DNA from: DASPOJ01 sp050014395
GTDB taxonomy: Bacteria; Acidobacteriota; Terriglobia; Acidiferrales; UBA7541
Length of the DNA stretch: 64,000 nucleotides
NCBI GenBank assembly: GCA_050014395.1
Contig: JBEKDK010000016.1
Location: 10,467-74,466, forward strand
Direction: 5' to 3'
Notes under the pieces: model-generated
Told to the model about the DNA's origin: nothing
The model's input: only the letters and a program-made list of their open reading frames with translations
Database searches by the model: none
In this document: positions 24,337 to 33,462 of the stretch, one piece after another
Position numbering within the stretch: the stretch's first letter is position 1
How the letters are laid out: each line of letters opens with the position of its first letter
Program-made: the position numbers and the translations under genes

Positions 24337-25062
24337 ATGCCCAAGCTCCAGGCCGTCGAACTCAGCAAGTCGTATCGAGGCCGCAAAGTCGTGGACAACG
24401 TCAACCTGGAGATCGCGGAAGGCGAGGTCGTTGGCCTTCTGGGACCAAACGGCGCGGGTAAGACGACCACCTTCTATATCTTAGTTGGGTTGGCTCGGCC
24501 CGATTCCGGACGCGTCCTCCTCGACGGCGAGGACATTACGGACCTTCCCATGTACCTCCGGGCCCGCAATGGCATCAGCTATCTTCCCCAGGAACCCTCT
24601 GTGTTTCGCCAGCTGACCGTGGAGGAGAATTTGTTGGCCGTTCTCGAAACCGTGCCCCTCACTGCGGCGCAGCAACGCGACCGCCTCGAGGAGTTGCTCG
24701 CGCAGATGGGTCTTGAGGCGGTGCGCATGAATCGCGCCTACACGCTTTCCGGCGGAGAACGGCGGCGCTTGGAAATCGCGCGCTCGCTGGTGCTCGATCC
24801 CACTTTCATCCTTCTCGACGAACCTTTCTCCGGCATCGATCCCCTGACGGTCGTGGACATTCAGAAGATCATCTCTGAACTCAGCGACGGCGGAATCGGC
24901 GTGCTCGTCACCGATCACAACGTCCGCGAGACTTTGCGCGTCACCGATCGAGCCTACATCATCAGCACCGGGCGAATGTTCCGGGCCGGCAGTCCGGCTG
25001 AATTGAGCCAGGACGCCGAGGTCCGGCGCGTTTATCTGGGCGATCATTTCAAGCTGAATTGA
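24337..25062 (+). CDS. lptB: LPS export ABC transporter ATP-binding protein
   Basis: LptB powers extraction of lipopolysaccharide from the inner membrane with LptF/LptG. The 241-residue ATPase has Walker A GPNGAGKTT, the Q-loop in LPQEPSVFRQLTVEENLL, the signature LSGGERRRLEIAR, Walker B FILLDEPFSGIDP and the switch histidine in VTDHNVRETL. These are the LptB-specific forms of the motifs. It follows the LptC/LptA-like gene by 6 nt and precedes rpoN by 12 nt, the arrangement known from many bacteria. No lptF or lptG is in the window. Confidence 0.96.
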   Translation: MPKLQAVELSKSYRGRKVVDNVNLEIAEGEVVGLLGPNGAGKTTTFYILVGLARPDSGRVLLDGEDITDLPMYLRARNGISYLPQEPSVFRQLTVEENLLAVLETVPLTAAQQRDRLEELLAQMGLEAVRMNRAYTLSGGERRRLEIARSLVLDPTFILLDEPFSGIDPLTVVDIQKIISELSDGGIGVLVTDHNVRETLRVTDRAYIISTGRMFRAGSPAELSQDAEVRRVYLGDHFKLN

Positions 25063-25074
25063 AACGGAACGCCG

Positions 25075-26577
25075 ATGAGCTGGCTACAGCCCAAACTCCA
25101 TCTACGGGTCGCGCAAAAGCAGATTCTGACGCCCGGCCTCGTGCAGATGGTCAGCGTGCTGGCGCTGAACCGGCTCGAGTTGCGCGAGATGATTAACACC
25201 GAGATGGTGGCGAATCCTGTCCTCGAAGAAGTCACCGACGAAACGCCGACCACCGCAGAGGATTACAGCGACGAAGCCTTCATCAAGGCCGAAACCGAGA
25301 AAGTTCCGGAAACCGAGCCCGCCAATCCCTTCGACGAATTCGACCTCTCTTCGTTCTTCAATCAATACCTTGATTCCGGCGCGGCAGCCGATCGCGGCGA
25401 AAGCGAATCGGTGGAACGGCCGTCGTTCGATAAATTTCTCTCCTCGCCGCAGGGCCTCACCGAATACCTCACGTGGCAATTGAGTTCCACCGTGTGCAGC
25501 GAAGAAGTGCGCGCGATCGCCGACATCATCATCGGAAACCTCGACGAAAACGGTTATTTGACGGCATCGCTTGAAGAGATCGCGCACGAAGGCAAATCTT
25601 CGGCCGAGGATGTTGAGGAAGCGCTGGCCGTGGTGCAGGAATTCGATCCGCTGGGCGTCGGCGCGCGAAATCTGCGCGAATGCCTGCAGATTCAGCTTCG
25701 CGGCCTCGACCCGCAAAACACTCTGGCGCAGCAAATCGTTTCCGAATGTTTGCCGAAGCGCCCGTTGGCGGTATCCGAGACGGACTTGCTTGACCCGGAA
25801 AGCCCGCTCTCGAAATTGCTGCAATCCAATCAGCTGAAAGAAATCGCGCGCGCGCTCAATCGGCCCGTCGAACTCGTGAAGCGCGCCGTGGACGTGATTA
25901 AGAAACTCGATCCGCGCCCAGGCCTGCGCTACAACAAAACCGAGCCGCGCCTGGTTGAGCCGGACGTCTATTTCCGCAAGGTGGACGATCAGTGGCAGGT
26001 CTTCATGAATGAAGACGACGTGCCGCAGCTCCGCCTGAGCCCCGTTTACCGCCGCCTTTTGGCGCGCGACGCCGCCGATCGCGAAGTGCGCAACTACGTC
26101 AAGGAGCGCTTCACCGCGGCGCTGCAGCTCATGAAGAGCATCGAGCAGCGCAAACACACCATTCTCCGCGTTTGCCAGGTGATCATCCGCCGCCAGGGCG
26201 AATACCTCGATCATGGCGCCGATCAGCTGAAGCCGATGATGATCAAGGAAGTGGCCGAAGAAGTCGGCGTGCATCCTTCGACCGTGAGCCGCGCCGTGGC
26301 CAACAAGTACGCGCACACGCCGCAAGGCGTGGTCGAGTTGCGGCAGTTCTTCTCCGAATCGGTGAATGGCCCCGAGGGCGGCAGCATGTCACTGCCCACT
26401 CTGAAACGCCTGGTGAAGAAAATGATCGGAGAAGAAGACACCGCTCATCCGCTCACCGACGATGCGATCGCCCGGAAACTTCAGGTGGCCGGCATCTTGG
26501 TCACGCGGCGCACAGTGGCGAAATATCGCGAGGACCTTCGCATCCCGAGCACGCATCAACGCCGGGTGAAATCCTAG
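25075..26577 (+). CDS. rpoN: RNA polymerase sigma-54 factor
   Basis: A 500-residue sigma-54. Region I is glutamine/leucine-rich (LRVAQKQILTPGLVQMVSVLALNRLELREMI), with an acidic region II (about 48-110). The core-binding and HTH domain includes VGVHPSTVSRAVANKYAHTP. The RpoN box near the C-terminus reads TRRTVAKYRE. It directs transcription from -24/-12 promoters with enhancer-binding ATPases. It is coupled to lptB (12 nt). The customary hpf and ptsN genes are absent between rpoN and rapZ here. Confidence 0.97.
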   Translation: MSWLQPKLHLRVAQKQILTPGLVQMVSVLALNRLELREMINTEMVANPVLEEVTDETPTTAEDYSDEAFIKAETEKVPETEPANPFDEFDLSSFFNQYLDSGAAADRGESESVERPSFDKFLSSPQGLTEYLTWQLSSTVCSEEVRAIADIIIGNLDENGYLTASLEEIAHEGKSSAEDVEEALAVVQEFDPLGVGARNLRECLQIQLRGLDPQNTLAQQIVSECLPKRPLAVSETDLLDPESPLSKLLQSNQLKEIARALNRPVELVKRAVDVIKKLDPRPGLRYNKTEPRLVEPDVYFRKVDDQWQVFMNEDDVPQLRLSPVYRRLLARDAADREVRNYVKERFTAALQLMKSIEQRKHTILRVCQVIIRRQGEYLDHGADQLKPMMIKEVAEEVGVHPSTVSRAVANKYAHTPQGVVELRQFFSESVNGPEGGSMSLPTLKRLVKKMIGEEDTAHPLTDDAIARKLQVAGILVTRRTVAKYREDLRIPSTHQRRVKS

Positions 26578-26627
26578 TGCCGCTGAAATTTTGCAATTCG
26601 TTGGAGCGACGCTAACCAGTTGCCATC

Positions 26628-27506
26628 GTGAAACGAAGCGAAGCCAGGTCCGAAGCGCGCCAATTGGTGATCCTCACCGGGCTGAGCGGCTCGGGCAAAA
26701 GTACCATCCTCAAATCTTTTGAGGACCTCGGCTTCTACTGCGTCGACAACCTGCCGGTCGATCTGATCCCGACGTTCAGCGAATTGCATCGCCACGGTGA
26801 CACCGAAATCAAGCGCGCCGCGCTGCTGGTGGACGTTCGCGAGGGCGCGCAGATCGAGCAATTGCCTCGAATCGTGCGCGAACTTCGCCGCGAAGAATCC
26901 GTCTCGCTGGTGTTTGTCGAAGCTTCGGAAGTGGCGCTGCTGCGGCGCTTCAGCGAAACGCGCCGGCCGCACCCTCTCGGCAAAGCTTCGCCGATCCGCG
27001 AAACGCTCAAGCGCGAGCGCGAATTGCTGGCGCCCATCCGCAAGATGGCGGACATCATCATCGACAGCACGAAATTCAACGTGCACGAGCTGCGCCATTC
27101 CATCTCCAAGCGCTTTTTGAGTTCGGACAAATCGCCCCTGATGCTCGCGGTGGTCAGCTTCGGATATCGCTACGGTGTGCCGGCCGACGCGGATTTGGTT
27201 TTCGATGTGCGCTTTCTGCCGAATCCGCATTTCATTCCGCGGCTGCGCAAATATTCAGGATTGGATGCGCGCGTCGCGCGATACATCCGCTCATTTCCAG
27301 AGACCGGTCAGTTTCTAAAGCGCATCGAAAGTTTGCTGAACTACTTGATTCCCCTCTACGTTCGCGAGGGGAAAAGTTATCTGACGATCGCCTTCGGCTG
27401 CACCGGCGGACGGCACCGCTCGGTGACGCTGGCAGCCGCCGTGCGCGCGGCGCTCGAACGGCGCGGCTATACAGCCAAAACCGTGCATCGCGACATCGAT
27501 AAGTGA
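26628..27506 (+). CDS. rapZ: RapZ-family nucleotide-binding protein
   Basis: 292 residues: Walker A GLSGSGKS, the family block FYCVDNLPVDLIPTF, FLPNPHFIPRLRKYSG and the C-terminal FGCTGGRHRSVTLA. In E. coli RapZ is an adaptor that delivers the sRNA GlmZ to RNase E and senses glucosamine-6-phosphate. In Gram-positive relatives (YvcJ) it is a nucleotide-hydrolysing protein with a competence phenotype. Which role applies here is not known. The start is GTG 26628. It follows rpoN by 50 nt, as in proteobacterial rpoN operons, although ptsN and hpf are missing. Confidence 0.93.
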   Translation: MKRSEARSEARQLVILTGLSGSGKSTILKSFEDLGFYCVDNLPVDLIPTFSELHRHGDTEIKRAALLVDVREGAQIEQLPRIVRELRREESVSLVFVEASEVALLRRFSETRRPHPLGKASPIRETLKRERELLAPIRKMADIIIDSTKFNVHELRHSISKRFLSSDKSPLMLAVVSFGYRYGVPADADLVFDVRFLPNPHFIPRLRKYSGLDARVARYIRSFPETGQFLKRIESLLNYLIPLYVREGKSYLTIAFGCTGGRHRSVTLAAAVRAALERRGYTAKTVHRDIDK

Positions 27507-27519
27507 GGACCCAGGCAGC

Positions 27520-27548
27520 TTGACATTCGCGCGCACGATTCGTAGCGT
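27520..27548 (+). promoter_or_regulatory. candidate promoter of the msbA-yicC-gmk-rpoZ-coaBC run
   Basis: TTGACA (27520-27525), 17-nt spacer, TAGCGT (27543-27548). The -35 is perfect and the -10 weak. It lies in the 81-nt gap between rapZ and the ABC exporter gene. Confidence 0.45.
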
Positions 27549-27587
27549 AGCTGTTCTTCCCGCAGAAATTCGGAGCGTACACAGCGC

Positions 27588-29456
27588 ATGGCGCTAAAGC
27601 GATTCTTCGACGGCGAGTCTCGGCGCTTGCTGCGCTACGTCTGGCCGTATCGCTTTCGACTCCTGGCGGGCATCGCGGCGCTGGCATTCGTGGGCCTCGG
27701 CGAAGGGCTGATCGCCCTGATGTTTCAGCCGCTGGTGGGCAACGTACTAACCCCGTCCAATGCGGATACGAAGCTGACGCTCCTGCAAAAGGTGCCGATC
27801 ATCAACCGCCCGTTCCTGTTGAACTCCTTTTTCCCGAAAGGGTCCCATCACGTCTGGGCTATGTTCGCGATCTCTCTGATCGTGCTGTTCTTCGGCAAGT
27901 CCCTAGCGCAATACTTCGGCAATATCACGGTGGGATATGTCGGACTCGCGGGCGTCACCGATCTGCGCAACGACATTTACGCCAAGTTGATCCGCCAGCC
28001 CGTCGGTTTTTTTCAAGAGCACACGGTCGGGCGCCTGCTTTCGGCCATCATCAACGATATCGAACGCGTGCGCACCACGCTGTCAGACAGCATCGCCGGA
28101 TTTTTCCAATATCTCTTCACGCTCTTCTTCCTAGTGGCCGTGCTTCTGCTTCTCAGCTGGAAGATGACCATCGGCGTAATGATATTCGTTCCCTTGGTGG
28201 TCTGGCCGGTCACCGCGTTTGGCCGTCGCATTCGCCGCGCGGTCGCTCGCGTACAAGGCGGCTTCGGTGAATTGACGCAGATCGTACAAGAGACGGTCGC
28301 GGGCAATCGCGTGGTGAAGGCGTTTGGCATGGAAGGATTCGAGGTCGCAAAATTCCGCGATGCTGCGCGCCGGTTGCTTCGCGAAAACATGGACTGGATC
28401 CGCAACACGTCCAGGACTTCGCCGGCCATGGACGTCTTAGCCGCCTTCGCCGTCAGTTTGGCCGTGGCGTTCGCGCGCACTCAGATCAAGGCCGGCGCAC
28501 TCACCACTCCCGCATTTTTTGCGTTCGCCTACGCCATGTTCCGGGCCTACGAGCCCGTCAAGGGCCTTGGCTCGGTGTATCAACATCTTCAGGAGGCGCA
28601 CGGCGCGACCGGGCAAGTTTTCGCGTTTCTGGATCTGCAGGAAGAGTTGCCCGACCAGCCAGGCGCCAAGGTCCTGCCGCCGTTCTCGAATGAGGTCGAA
28701 TTCGATAGCGTGAGCTTCACGTACGACGGGAACCGCTCGGCGGTCTTGTGCGGCATCAATTTGAAGGCGCAGTGCGGCGAAGTGCTGGCGATTGTCGGAT
28801 CGAGCGGCGCGGGGAAAACCACGCTGGTGAATTTGCTTCCGCGCTTTTACACTCCGACGTCCGGGTCGCTACGTATCGACGGCGTGGATGTGCGCGACGT
28901 CACGCTGCGGTCGTTGCGCGATCAGATGGCCATCGTCACGCAAGAAACGATTCTGTTCAACGACACCGTGTGGAACAACATATGCTATGGCCAACCGGGT
29001 CTGCCGGAAGAGCGCGTCTTTGACGCCGCGAAAGCTGCCTTGGCGCATGAATTCATCCTCGCACTGCCCAAGGGCTATCAAACTGTGATTGGCGATTTGG
29101 GCCGAAGCCTTTCTGGTGGCCAAAGGCAACGATTGGCAATCGCGCGGGCGGTGCTGAAGAATTGCCCGATACTGATCCTGGACGAAGCGACCTCCGAACT
29201 CGATACCGAATCCGAGCAACTGGTGCAGCGCGCGCTGGCAAACCTGATGATTGGGCGCACATCGTTCGTGATCGCGCACAGGTTGTCTACGATTCGCCGC
29301 GCCGATAAGATTGTGGTGCTCGAAGACGGCGTGATTAGCGAAACCGGGACGCATCAGCAATTGCTGACCGCCGGCGGCACGTATGCACGGTTGTACGAAT
29401 TGCAATTCGCCGACGACGATGACGCAACTGCGCCTCCGAGCCCTTTGCCCTCATGA
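27588..29456 (+). CDS. msbA: MsbA-type ABC exporter (fused permease and ATPase)
   Basis: 622 residues: a six-helix transmembrane domain (about 20-320), then an ATPase with Walker A VGSSGAGKTT, Q-loop MAIVTQETILFNDTV, signature LSGGQRQRLAIARA, Walker B ILILDEATSELD and H-loop FVIAHRLST. MsbA flips lipid A-core across the inner membrane. Related half-transporters carry drugs or peptides, so the lipid role rests on the family match and on the nearby lpt genes. Stop and start overlap yicC as ATGA, so the two are translationally coupled. ATG 27588 is the only early start that keeps the coupling helix. Confidence 0.87.
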   Translation: MALKRFFDGESRRLLRYVWPYRFRLLAGIAALAFVGLGEGLIALMFQPLVGNVLTPSNADTKLTLLQKVPIINRPFLLNSFFPKGSHHVWAMFAISLIVLFFGKSLAQYFGNITVGYVGLAGVTDLRNDIYAKLIRQPVGFFQEHTVGRLLSAIINDIERVRTTLSDSIAGFFQYLFTLFFLVAVLLLLSWKMTIGVMIFVPLVVWPVTAFGRRIRRAVARVQGGFGELTQIVQETVAGNRVVKAFGMEGFEVAKFRDAARRLLRENMDWIRNTSRTSPAMDVLAAFAVSLAVAFARTQIKAGALTTPAFFAFAYAMFRAYEPVKGLGSVYQHLQEAHGATGQVFAFLDLQEELPDQPGAKVLPPFSNEVEFDSVSFTYDGNRSAVLCGINLKAQCGEVLAIVGSSGAGKTTLVNLLPRFYTPTSGSLRIDGVDVRDVTLRSLRDQMAIVTQETILFNDTVWNNICYGQPGLPEERVFDAAKAALAHEFILALPKGYQTVIGDLGRSLSGGQRQRLAIARAVLKNCPILILDEATSELDTESEQLVQRALANLMIGRTSFVIAHRLSTIRRADKIVVLEDGVISETGTHQQLLTAGGTYARLYELQFADDDDATAPPSPLPS

Positions 29457-30415
29457 ACGCGATACCCACTGGCGTTAAATCAAACGAGCAGTCAAATGCG
29501 CATGCCGGCGTGCGCTCGATGACGGGATTCGCGCAGGCGCGCGTGGAAGAAAATGGTTTGCGGCTGCGCATCAGCATTCGCAGCGTGAATCATCGTTTTC
29601 TCGACGTGCGCGTGCATCTGCCCGAGGGCCTGGATGCTATCGAGCCGCGAATCCGCGAGATGCTGCGCGAACGAATGCGCCGCGGCCACGTGGACGTCAC
29701 GCTGCACTTGGAGCCGATCGCGCAGAACGCCGCACGTGTGAACACGGAACTCGCCGAGGCGTATCTGAAAGCCGCCGAAGAGCTGCGCCGCAAATTCGGC
29801 CTGACGACCGAGCCGGACTTGCTCGGACTATTTCGCCTGCCGGGAGTTGTCGCGGCATCGGCGGAAATCGCCGGGGCTGCCGAAGAAAAGCAGAACGAAG
29901 AAAATCTCGGGCGTGCCGTGGAAAGTTGTCTCGCACAAACTTTGAAGCAGCTCGAGCAGATGCGCGCCGCGGAAGGTGCGGCGTTGGTGCGGCAAATGCA
30001 AACTCTGCTGGGCCAGATCGCCGAGCGCACGGCGCGCGTGGAAGAAATCGCGGTCCGCAGCCGCCCCGCCATCGCTAAGCACCTGGCCGCGCGCCTGGCG
30101 GAGTTGCTCGGCGAAGCGCAGATCGATCCCGCGCGGCTGGCGCAGGAAGCGGCGCTGCTCGTGGAGCGCGGTGACACCAGCGAGGAACTGGCGCGCCTGC
30201 GCAGCCACCTCGATCAGTTCGGCGCGCTTCTCGCCGCGGGCGGCGAGCTCGGCAAAAAATTGGATTTTCTGCTGCAAGAAATGCAGCGCGAAGCCAATAC
30301 CCTGCTCTCGAAAACTCCCGGCGTCGAGCGCGATGGTTTCGAGATCACCGAACTGGGTCTGGAGATCAAATCCGATATCGAAAAATTGCGCGAACAGGTG
30401 CAGAACGTCGAGTGA
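29453..30415 (+). CDS. yicC: YicC-family endoribonuclease
   Basis: 320 residues with the family opening SMTGFAQARVEENGLRLRISIRSVNHRFLDVRVHLP (split in family alignments at SVNHRFLD) and the conserved end FLLQEMQREANTLLSKT. E. coli YicC is an endoribonuclease linked to RyhB turnover. The first ~20 residues before RSMTGFA are an unusual extension. The start chosen, ATG 29453, overlaps the msbA stop. Its own stop overlaps the gmk start as GTGA. The yicC-gmk-rpoZ-coaBC order is conserved in many bacteria. Confidence 0.92.
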   Translation: MNAIPTGVKSNEQSNAHAGVRSMTGFAQARVEENGLRLRISIRSVNHRFLDVRVHLPEGLDAIEPRIREMLRERMRRGHVDVTLHLEPIAQNAARVNTELAEAYLKAAEELRRKFGLTTEPDLLGLFRLPGVVAASAEIAGAAEEKQNEENLGRAVESCLAQTLKQLEQMRAAEGAALVRQMQTLLGQIAERTARVEEIAVRSRPAIAKHLAARLAELLGEAQIDPARLAQEAALLVERGDTSEELARLRSHLDQFGALLAAGGELGKKLDFLLQEMQREANTLLSKTPGVERDGFEITELGLEIKSDIEKLREQVQNVE

Positions 30416-31038
30416 CGCCCGAGAATCCGAATCCGCTTGTCTTTATCGTGTCGGGACCTTCTGGCTCGGGGAAATCCACGCTCGTCTCCAAGCTGCGCGC
30501 GTTGCCCGGCACGCTGTTTTCCGTCTCGTACACCACGAGGCCTCCGCGCGCGCAAGAAGGGCCCGGAAAATGGTATGATTTCGTTTCCGAACAAGAATTC
30601 GAGCGCATGGTTCGCCAGGGCGAATTCCTGGAGTGCGCCCAAGTGTTCGGCCGCCACTGGTACGGCACGCCGCGCAAATGGCTGGACAAAGCGCGCGAAG
30701 AGCAGCTGGACCTGGTGCTGGAAATCGATGTGCAAGGCGCGGCCCAGGTGAAACAGAAGATTCCCGAGGCCGTCGCGATTTTCGTGCTGCCGCCTTCGCG
30801 GGAAGAACTCGAGCGCCGCTTGCGGGCACGCGGCCAGGATTCGGACGATTCGATTGCGAGGCGCCTGGAGCGGGCGCGGAAAGAGATTGATCGCTATCGC
30901 GAGTACGATTACTTGATTGTCAACGACGATCTGGAGCGCGCCGACAACACGATTCTGGCGATCGCGCTGGCCGAACGCGCCGCGCGCCGCGTGATGCATC
31001 AACGCGCGCAAGCGATTCTTGATTCTTTTGGAGGGTAA
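30412..31038 (+). CDS. gmk: guanylate kinase
   Basis: Gmk phosphorylates GMP/dGMP to the diphosphate. The 208-residue protein has the P-loop VSGPSGSGKST, the GMP-binding block SYTTRPPRAQE and GKWYDFVSEQEFERM, Walker B-like LEIDVQGAAQ, and the arginines of RRLERARKE. The start is GTG 30412, overlapping the yicC stop codon by 4 nt, which fixes it by coupling. rpoZ follows after 5 nt. Confidence 0.96.
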   Translation: MTPENPNPLVFIVSGPSGSGKSTLVSKLRALPGTLFSVSYTTRPPRAQEGPGKWYDFVSEQEFERMVRQGEFLECAQVFGRHWYGTPRKWLDKAREEQLDLVLEIDVQGAAQVKQKIPEAVAIFVLPPSREELERRLRARGQDSDDSIARRLERARKEIDRYREYDYLIVNDDLERADNTILAIALAERAARRVMHQRAQAILDSFGG

Positions 31039-31043
31039 TTGGA

Positions 31044-31265
31044 ATGACGGTACAAAGTGAAGCCCCGGAATGCATGTTCGCCTTCGTCGTGATCGCCGCG
31101 CGCCGCGCACGGCAATTGATGGCCGGCGCACCGCCGATGGTAGCGCCCCGATCGCACAAGCCCACGCGCATCGCAGTCGAGGAACTCGAAAGCGGCGTAC
31201 TGGAATACCAATTGCCTGAAGAGCCGGTGATTGAAGAAAAAGACGGGAAGCGCAAGAAGGACTAG
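31044..31265 (+). CDS. rpoZ: RNA polymerase omega subunit
   Basis: 73 residues between gmk and coaBC, the classic place for rpoZ. The conserved part is FAFVVIAARRARQLMAG, followed by KPTRIAVEELESGVLEYQLPEE. The short charged tail EEKDGKRKKD is typical. Omega assists assembly of beta' and, in some bacteria, carries a ppGpp site. GGAGG lies shortly before ATG 31044. The assignment combines motif and context; the sequence alone is short. Confidence 0.9.
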   Translation: MTVQSEAPECMFAFVVIAARRARQLMAGAPPMVAPRSHKPTRIAVEELESGVLEYQLPEEPVIEEKDGKRKKD

Positions 31266-31278
31266 CCGAGGCTTCGCG

Positions 31279-32574
31279 ATGCGCATTGCTCTTGGAGTTT
31301 GCGGCGGCGTGGCTGCGTACAAAGCGGCCGAGCTCGCGAGGCGCCTGCAGCAGGAGGGCTTCGAGGTCGAAGTGATTATGACTTCGAGCGCCCAGGAATT
31401 CATTACGCCGCTTACCTTCGCCGCGATCACCGGACAAAAAGTGATCACCGGGATGTTCGGGCAGGGGCCGGCGACGAGTAACGTCGAAAGCGCCATCGAG
31501 CACATCGCCGTGGCGCAGAGAATCGATGCATTGGTCGTAGCGCCCGCCACCGCGAACACAATTGCCAAGATGGCGCGCGGGCAGGCCGACGATTTCCTCA
31601 CCACACTTTATCTTGCAACCACCGCGCCAGTGATTGTGGCTCCGGCGATGAACGTGAATATGTGGGAGCACGCGGCGACGCAGGAAAACGTTGCGATGCT
31701 GCGCGCGCGCGGCGTTCACGTCGTCGATCCCGAAGAAGGCTACCTCGCTTGCGGCATGACCGGCGCGGGGCGCTTGGCCGCCACGGAAGCAATTGTCGAA
31801 ACTGTGCGCGCGGCTCTCGGATTGCGCCACGATCTCGCCGGCGAATCCATCGTTGTTACCGCCGGGCCCACGCGCGAAGACATCGATCCTGTGCGCTACC
31901 TCACCAATCGCTCCTCGGGCAAGATGGGCTACGCTCTGGCTCTGGCCGCAGCGCGGCGCGGCGCGCACGTCAAGCTGATTAGCGGGCCGGTCGAGATTGC
32001 GCCGCCGCAGGGCGTCGAGCGCATTCTGGTGCGCAGCGCGGAACAAATGCATCGCGCCGTGCTTGAGCACTTGGCGGGCGCAACCGTTGTGATCATGGCC
32101 GCGGCCGTGGCGGATTACCGGCCTGTTGCCCCGGCAACGAAAAAAATAAAGCGCCGGCCTGGGCCGATGACGCTCGAACTGGAATCCACTCCGGACATTT
32201 TGGCCGACGTGGCCCGCGAAAAGGGGGCCGCGCGCGAAACAAATGGCGCGCGCGAAAAAACCGATCGCATCCTCGTCGGCTTTGCCGCGGAAACCGAAGA
32301 CGTCGCCACGCACGCTCGCGCGAAGCTTTCCGCCAAGCACGCCGACCTGATTGTGGCCAACGACGTCACCGCGCCCGGCTCCGGCTTCGACCACGATACG
32401 AACATCGTCGCGCTGTATCCCGCGGACGGCGCCGAAATTCACTTGCCACGCATGAGCAAACTCGACGTGGCCGGCCGCATTCTCGATCAAGTGCTCGATC
32501 TGCGCCGTGCGCGGCATGCCGCGGCGGACTTGCCGAGCGCGCATGCGGCGCCGGCCTCGCACGCCCGGCACTGA
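31279..32574 (+). CDS. coaBC: bifunctional phosphopantothenoylcysteine decarboxylase / phosphopantothenate-cysteine ligase
   Basis: 431 residues. The N-terminal CoaC flavoprotein (about 1-185) has GVCGGVAAYKAAELARRL, the catalytic histidine in EHIAVAQ, APAMNVNMW and the C-terminal flap cysteine in YLACGMTGAGRLA. The CoaB half starts at IVVTAGPTREDIDPVRYLTN and contains SSGKMGYALA and ADLIVANDV. It makes 4'-phosphopantetheine for coenzyme A. ATG 31279 begins exactly at the flavodoxin-like first strand; a TTG 16 codons upstream overlaps rpoZ and is rejected. A ~30-residue Ala/His-rich tail follows the CoaB domain. The uracil-DNA glycosylase gene starts 6 nt later. Confidence 0.95.
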   Translation: MRIALGVCGGVAAYKAAELARRLQQEGFEVEVIMTSSAQEFITPLTFAAITGQKVITGMFGQGPATSNVESAIEHIAVAQRIDALVVAPATANTIAKMARGQADDFLTTLYLATTAPVIVAPAMNVNMWEHAATQENVAMLRARGVHVVDPEEGYLACGMTGAGRLAATEAIVETVRAALGLRHDLAGESIVVTAGPTREDIDPVRYLTNRSSGKMGYALALAAARRGAHVKLISGPVEIAPPQGVERILVRSAEQMHRAVLEHLAGATVVIMAAAVADYRPVAPATKKIKRRPGPMTLELESTPDILADVAREKGAARETNGAREKTDRILVGFAAETEDVATHARAKLSAKHADLIVANDVTAPGSGFDHDTNIVALYPADGAEIHLPRMSKLDVAGRILDQVLDLRRARHAAADLPSAHAAPASHARH

Positions 32575-32580
32575 GCGAAG

Positions 32581-33462
32581 ATGGATTCCCCTCCGCCCAA
32601 CGATCCGCGGCAAAAACTTACAGCGTGGCTTCAGTATTACAGCGACCTGCGGCTCGGCCCGTTCTACAAAGACCGCCGGTCGGCTCACGACGCACCGATC
32701 GTTTCGCCAACCATGCAGGCTGCGCCACGGCAGAAACCGCCTGCCTCTGTGCCTCGCGAAGGTGCGGCGGCCGCCGCGGCGAAAACTCCCGCGGCCTCAC
32801 GGGTTTCTGCCCCTGAGGTTCGTCAGGCTGCTCCGCTCCCCGTGATGCAGGCACCTTCGCTGTTCGACGCTTCCGAGCGAATTGCAGGCGACACACTCGA
32901 ACGGATTCGCGAGGACCTTGGCGACTGCACGCGCTGCCGGCTGCACAAAGCGCGCAACAACATCGTCTACGGCGTCGGCAATGCGAAGGCTTCGCTCGTA
33001 TTCGTCGGCGAAGGACCGGGCCACGACGAAGACGTTCAGGGAATTCCGTTCGTCGGCCGCGCCGGAAAATTGCTGACGCAAATGATCGAAGCCATGGGCT
33101 TGCGCCGCGACGACGTGTACATCGCCAACGTCGTCAAATGCCGCCCGCCCGAGAATCGCACGCCGGAAAAAGATGAAGTCGCGACGTGCTCGCCGTATTT
33201 GCTGCGGCAACTTGACGCCATTGGCCCGAAAGTGATCGTGTGCCTCGGCAACGTCGCCTCCCAATCTCTGCTCGGCACAACGAAATCCATTTCAAGTTAT
33301 CGCGGCCAGTGGTTTGATTATCGTGGCACGCGCCTGATCGCCACGTATCATCCCGCCTATCTGCTGCGCAATCCCGCCGCCAAAAGCGACGTCTGGCTCG
33401 ACTTGAAAAAAGTGATGGTCGAGCTTGGCCTCCCTCTAAATCGCTCCCGCCGCGCCGACTAA
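32581..33462 (+). CDS. family 4-type uracil-DNA glycosylase (Fe-S)
   Basis: 293 residues. The first ~110 are low-complexity Ala/Pro-rich sequence and the rest is a family 4 UDG. The Fe-S cysteines appear in CTRCRL and later in VVKCRPPENRTP and VATCSPYL. The active-site loop GEGPGHDEDVQGIPFVGRAGKLL and the DNA-binding loop HPAYLLRNP follow. The usual loop reads GEAPG-x-DED; here it is GEGPGHDED. It excises uracil from DNA after cytosine deamination. Last gene of the plus-strand run, only 6 nt after coaBC. Some family members are also annotated as phage-polymerase-related proteins. Confidence 0.92.
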   Translation: MDSPPPNDPRQKLTAWLQYYSDLRLGPFYKDRRSAHDAPIVSPTMQAAPRQKPPASVPREGAAAAAAKTPAASRVSAPEVRQAAPLPVMQAPSLFDASERIAGDTLERIREDLGDCTRCRLHKARNNIVYGVGNAKASLVFVGEGPGHDEDVQGIPFVGRAGKLLTQMIEAMGLRRDDVYIANVVKCRPPENRTPEKDEVATCSPYLLRQLDAIGPKVIVCLGNVASQSLLGTTKSISSYRGQWFDYRGTRLIATYHPAYLLRNPAAKSDVWLDLKKVMVELGLPLNRSRRAD